A stretch of DNA of 8,526 bases. Source: Lentimicrobium sp. Its GTDB lineage: Bacteria; Bacteroidota; Bacteroidia; Flavobacteriales; Flavobacteriaceae. Each line of letters starts with the position of its first letter. The first letter of the stretch is position 1. The notes below the pieces were generated by a model that had not been told where the DNA came from, searched no databases, and saw only the letters and a list, made by a program, of their open reading frames with translations. Below, piece by piece: positions 7,367 to 8,526 of this stretch. The DNA lies in NCBI GenBank assembly GCA_022758945.1, contig JAEMQE010000031.1:1-8526 (forward strand), read 5' to 3'. Made by a program: the position numbers and the translations under genes.

Positions 7367-7375
7367 AAAATAGCT
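7367..7375 (+). repeat. AAAATAGCT site 4, overlapping the inferred transcription start
   Basis: Exact 9-mer directly after the TAAATTTG element, so it spans the expected +1 of the plus-strand gene. A factor bound here would compete with RNA polymerase. Context is GGA-AAAATAGCT-TAAAC, similar to site 2 on the 3' side. Confidence 0.4.
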
Positions 7376-7390
7376 TAAACATATAATATT

Positions 7391-8526
7391 ATGAAAAAAA
7401 TTACATTATTAATTGCTCTAATGATATATTCATTAGGATTTTCACAAACCCCTGAAGGAACATGGAAACTTAGTGATCCAGATGGTCTTGCGGTTGGTCC
7501 ATCTCAAGGTACAAACACTTACTGGAAAAGCGATGCAGCAATTGTTGGACTTCGACCTTGTCAGTGGGACGATGAGTTTGTTTTTAATGCAGACGGTTCA
7601 TTTCAGAATGTATTACAAGGCTCAACTTGGTTAGAGACTTGGCAAACTGCTTCAGAAGGATGTGGAACACCAGTAGCTCCTCATGATGGTTCAAATCCTG
7701 CTACTTGGGCTTATTCTGCTTCTAATAACACCTTAATACTTAATGGTTTAGGAGCATTTTTAGGACTTCCTAAAGCTTATAATGGTGGAGAACTTACTAC
7801 TCCTGCCAATGCAGTATCTACTATAACTTATACAGTTAGTGCTCTTACTGCAACTAATATGACATTAGATATTTTAGTTGGACCTCCTGGTGGTGCTTGG
7901 TGGCGTTTTAATTTCACTAAGAAAATAGTAGGACAACCTACAATTGGAGCTTTAACGGTTCCTACCGCAACCGTAGGCGATGCTCCTTTTGATATTGTTG
8001 ACCCTACAAGCGATAGCCCAGGTACTTTTTCATATACTAGCAGCAACACAGCAGTTGCTACAATAACTGGTAACACAGTATATGTAGTTGGGCCAGGAAA
8101 TACAACAATTACATGTACTCAAGCAGCAGCAGGTACTTTTATAGCAGGACAAGTTACCGCTGTTTTAGTTGTTGCTTATGCTGATCCGGCAACAGGGCCT
8201 ACTGATCCTATTGCAAGAAATGCAGGTGATGTAAAATCAATATATAATGGTATCGCTGCCCCTGTAGCTCCTCAATATACTAATGAACCTGGTGTAAGTT
8301 TTCAAGATTTTGGAGGATGTACTATTGTCGGTGCGACCACTTTAGGGGATGGTAATACTGTTAATAAATATTTCAACCACCTTTATTCTGGTATACAAGT
8401 TGGTGCTGTGTCTCTTGACGTGAGTGCAATGACAATGTTACATCTTGATGTTTATTCTCCAAACTTTACGGTAATGGCAATTAAACTAGAAGATGTTAAT
8501 AAAGTTGCTTTGGAATTAGCTGTACC
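7391..8526 (+). CDS. Exported multidomain protein, probable glycan-degradation component, N-terminal part (cut by right window edge)
   Basis: The open frame runs from ATG at 7391 to the window end (378 codons plus two bases). Residues 1-18 are a clear signal peptide (MKKITLLIALMIYSLGFS) with likely cleavage before QTPEG. Residues ~20-180 form a lipocalin-like or beta-barrel region opening with PEGTWKLSDPDG and closing with GGAWWRFNFTK; cysteines at 57 and 91 could pair. Residues ~180-262 are a bacterial Ig-like domain (SSNTAVATITG ... VVGPGNTTITC). From ~273 a third beta-rich region begins (NAGDVKSIYNG, later SLDVSAMTMLHLDVYSP), of the type fused to GH16 and related enzymes in Flavobacteriia. 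No catalytic motif is visible in this part. A glycoside hydrolase domain or T9SS tail may follow off the window. It is divergent from the GH81 gene, which fits a shared beta-glucan role. Existence of the gene is near certain; the product call is moderate. Confidence 0.85.
   Translation, partial: MKKITLLIALMIYSLGFSQTPEGTWKLSDPDGLAVGPSQGTNTYWKSDAAIVGLRPCQWDDEFVFNADGSFQNVLQGSTWLETWQTASEGCGTPVAPHDGSNPATWAYSASNNTLILNGLGAFLGLPKAYNGGELTTPANAVSTITYTVSALTATNMTLDILVGPPGGAWWRFNFTKKIVGQPTIGALTVPTATVGDAPFDIVDPTSDSPGTFSYTSSNTAVATITGNTVYVVGPGNTTITCTQAAAGTFIAGQVTAVLVVAYADPATGPTDPIARNAGDVKSIYNGIAAPVAPQYTNEPGVSFQDFGGCTIVGATTLGDGNTVNKYFNHLYSGIQVGAVSLDVSAMTMLHLDVYSPNFTVMAIKLEDVNKVALELAV

Larger units (their letters stand above)
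6589..7390. other. Gene-free AT-rich region between divergent genes
   Basis: Eight hundred bases without a credible coding region separate the GH81 start (minus) and the exported protein start (plus). The DNA is visibly richer in A and T than the genes. It holds both promoters, the decayed uvrA start (6922-7042), four AAAATAGCT sites and two small inverted repeats. From about 6700 to 6920 I see only low-complexity AT-rich sequence and a 17-codon open frame at 6784 that I do not support. I see no tRNA, riboswitch or CRISPR signal. Confidence 0.8.

Noticed and set aside
6589..7390. Possible CRISPR array, tRNA or insertion sequence in the long spacer
   Set aside because: There are no regularly spaced long repeats, no cloverleaf-like sequence, and no transposase frame or terminal inverted repeats.
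7828..8076. 82-codon minus-strand open frame
   Set aside because: It overlaps the plus-strand exported protein, which has a signal peptide and consistent beta-domain sequence in its own frame.

Overview
The window looks like chromosomal DNA of a Flavobacterium-like member of the Bacteroidota (class Flavobacteriia). The evidence is AT-rich DNA, TAnnTTTG-type -7 promoter elements in front of all three genes, starts without an obvious Shine-Dalgarno, a Bacteroidota-style UvrA, and a type IX secretion (T9SS) C-terminal sorting domain on a large exported glycanase. No species can be named from the sequence alone.

Layout: (1) 1-1654, minus strand: the N-terminal ~551 codons of uvrA, the damage-recognition ATPase of nucleotide excision repair, cut by the left window edge. 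(2) 1655-1815: a short spacer holding the uvrA promoter candidate and a strong intrinsic terminator for the next gene. (3) 1816-6588, minus strand: one very large gene (1590 aa from the preferred start) for a secreted multimodular family GH81 endo-beta-1,3-glucanase. Its order is signal peptide, GH81 catalytic region, Ig-like module, CBM6, PKD-like module, Ig-like module, repeated module copy A, FN3, repeated module copy B, T9SS tail. (4) 6589-7390: a gene-free, very AT-rich 800-bp region between divergent genes. It is not empty: it contains a decayed copy of the uvrA promoter and start region, four copies of a 9-mer, two small palindromes and two promoters. (5) 7391-8526, plus strand: the first ~378 codons of another exported multidomain protein, cut by the right window edge. 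It has a lipocalin-like N-terminal region, a bacterial Ig-like domain and a further beta-sandwich region of the sort attached to glycan-degrading enzymes.

Functionally, the GH81 enzyme and the divergent exported protein suggest a small beta-1,3-glucan (laminarin, curdlan or fungal wall glucan) degradation locus placed next to a housekeeping repair gene. No SusC/SusD pair or regulator gene is visible here.

The most interesting observation is that the glucanase gene is bracketed by two same-orientation copies of the uvrA 5' region. The intact copy is at 1578-1700 and the degenerate copy at 6922-7042, about 5.34 kb apart and about 70% identical by eye. This looks like the scar of a duplication or Campbell-type insertion that placed the glucanase gene upstream of uvrA.
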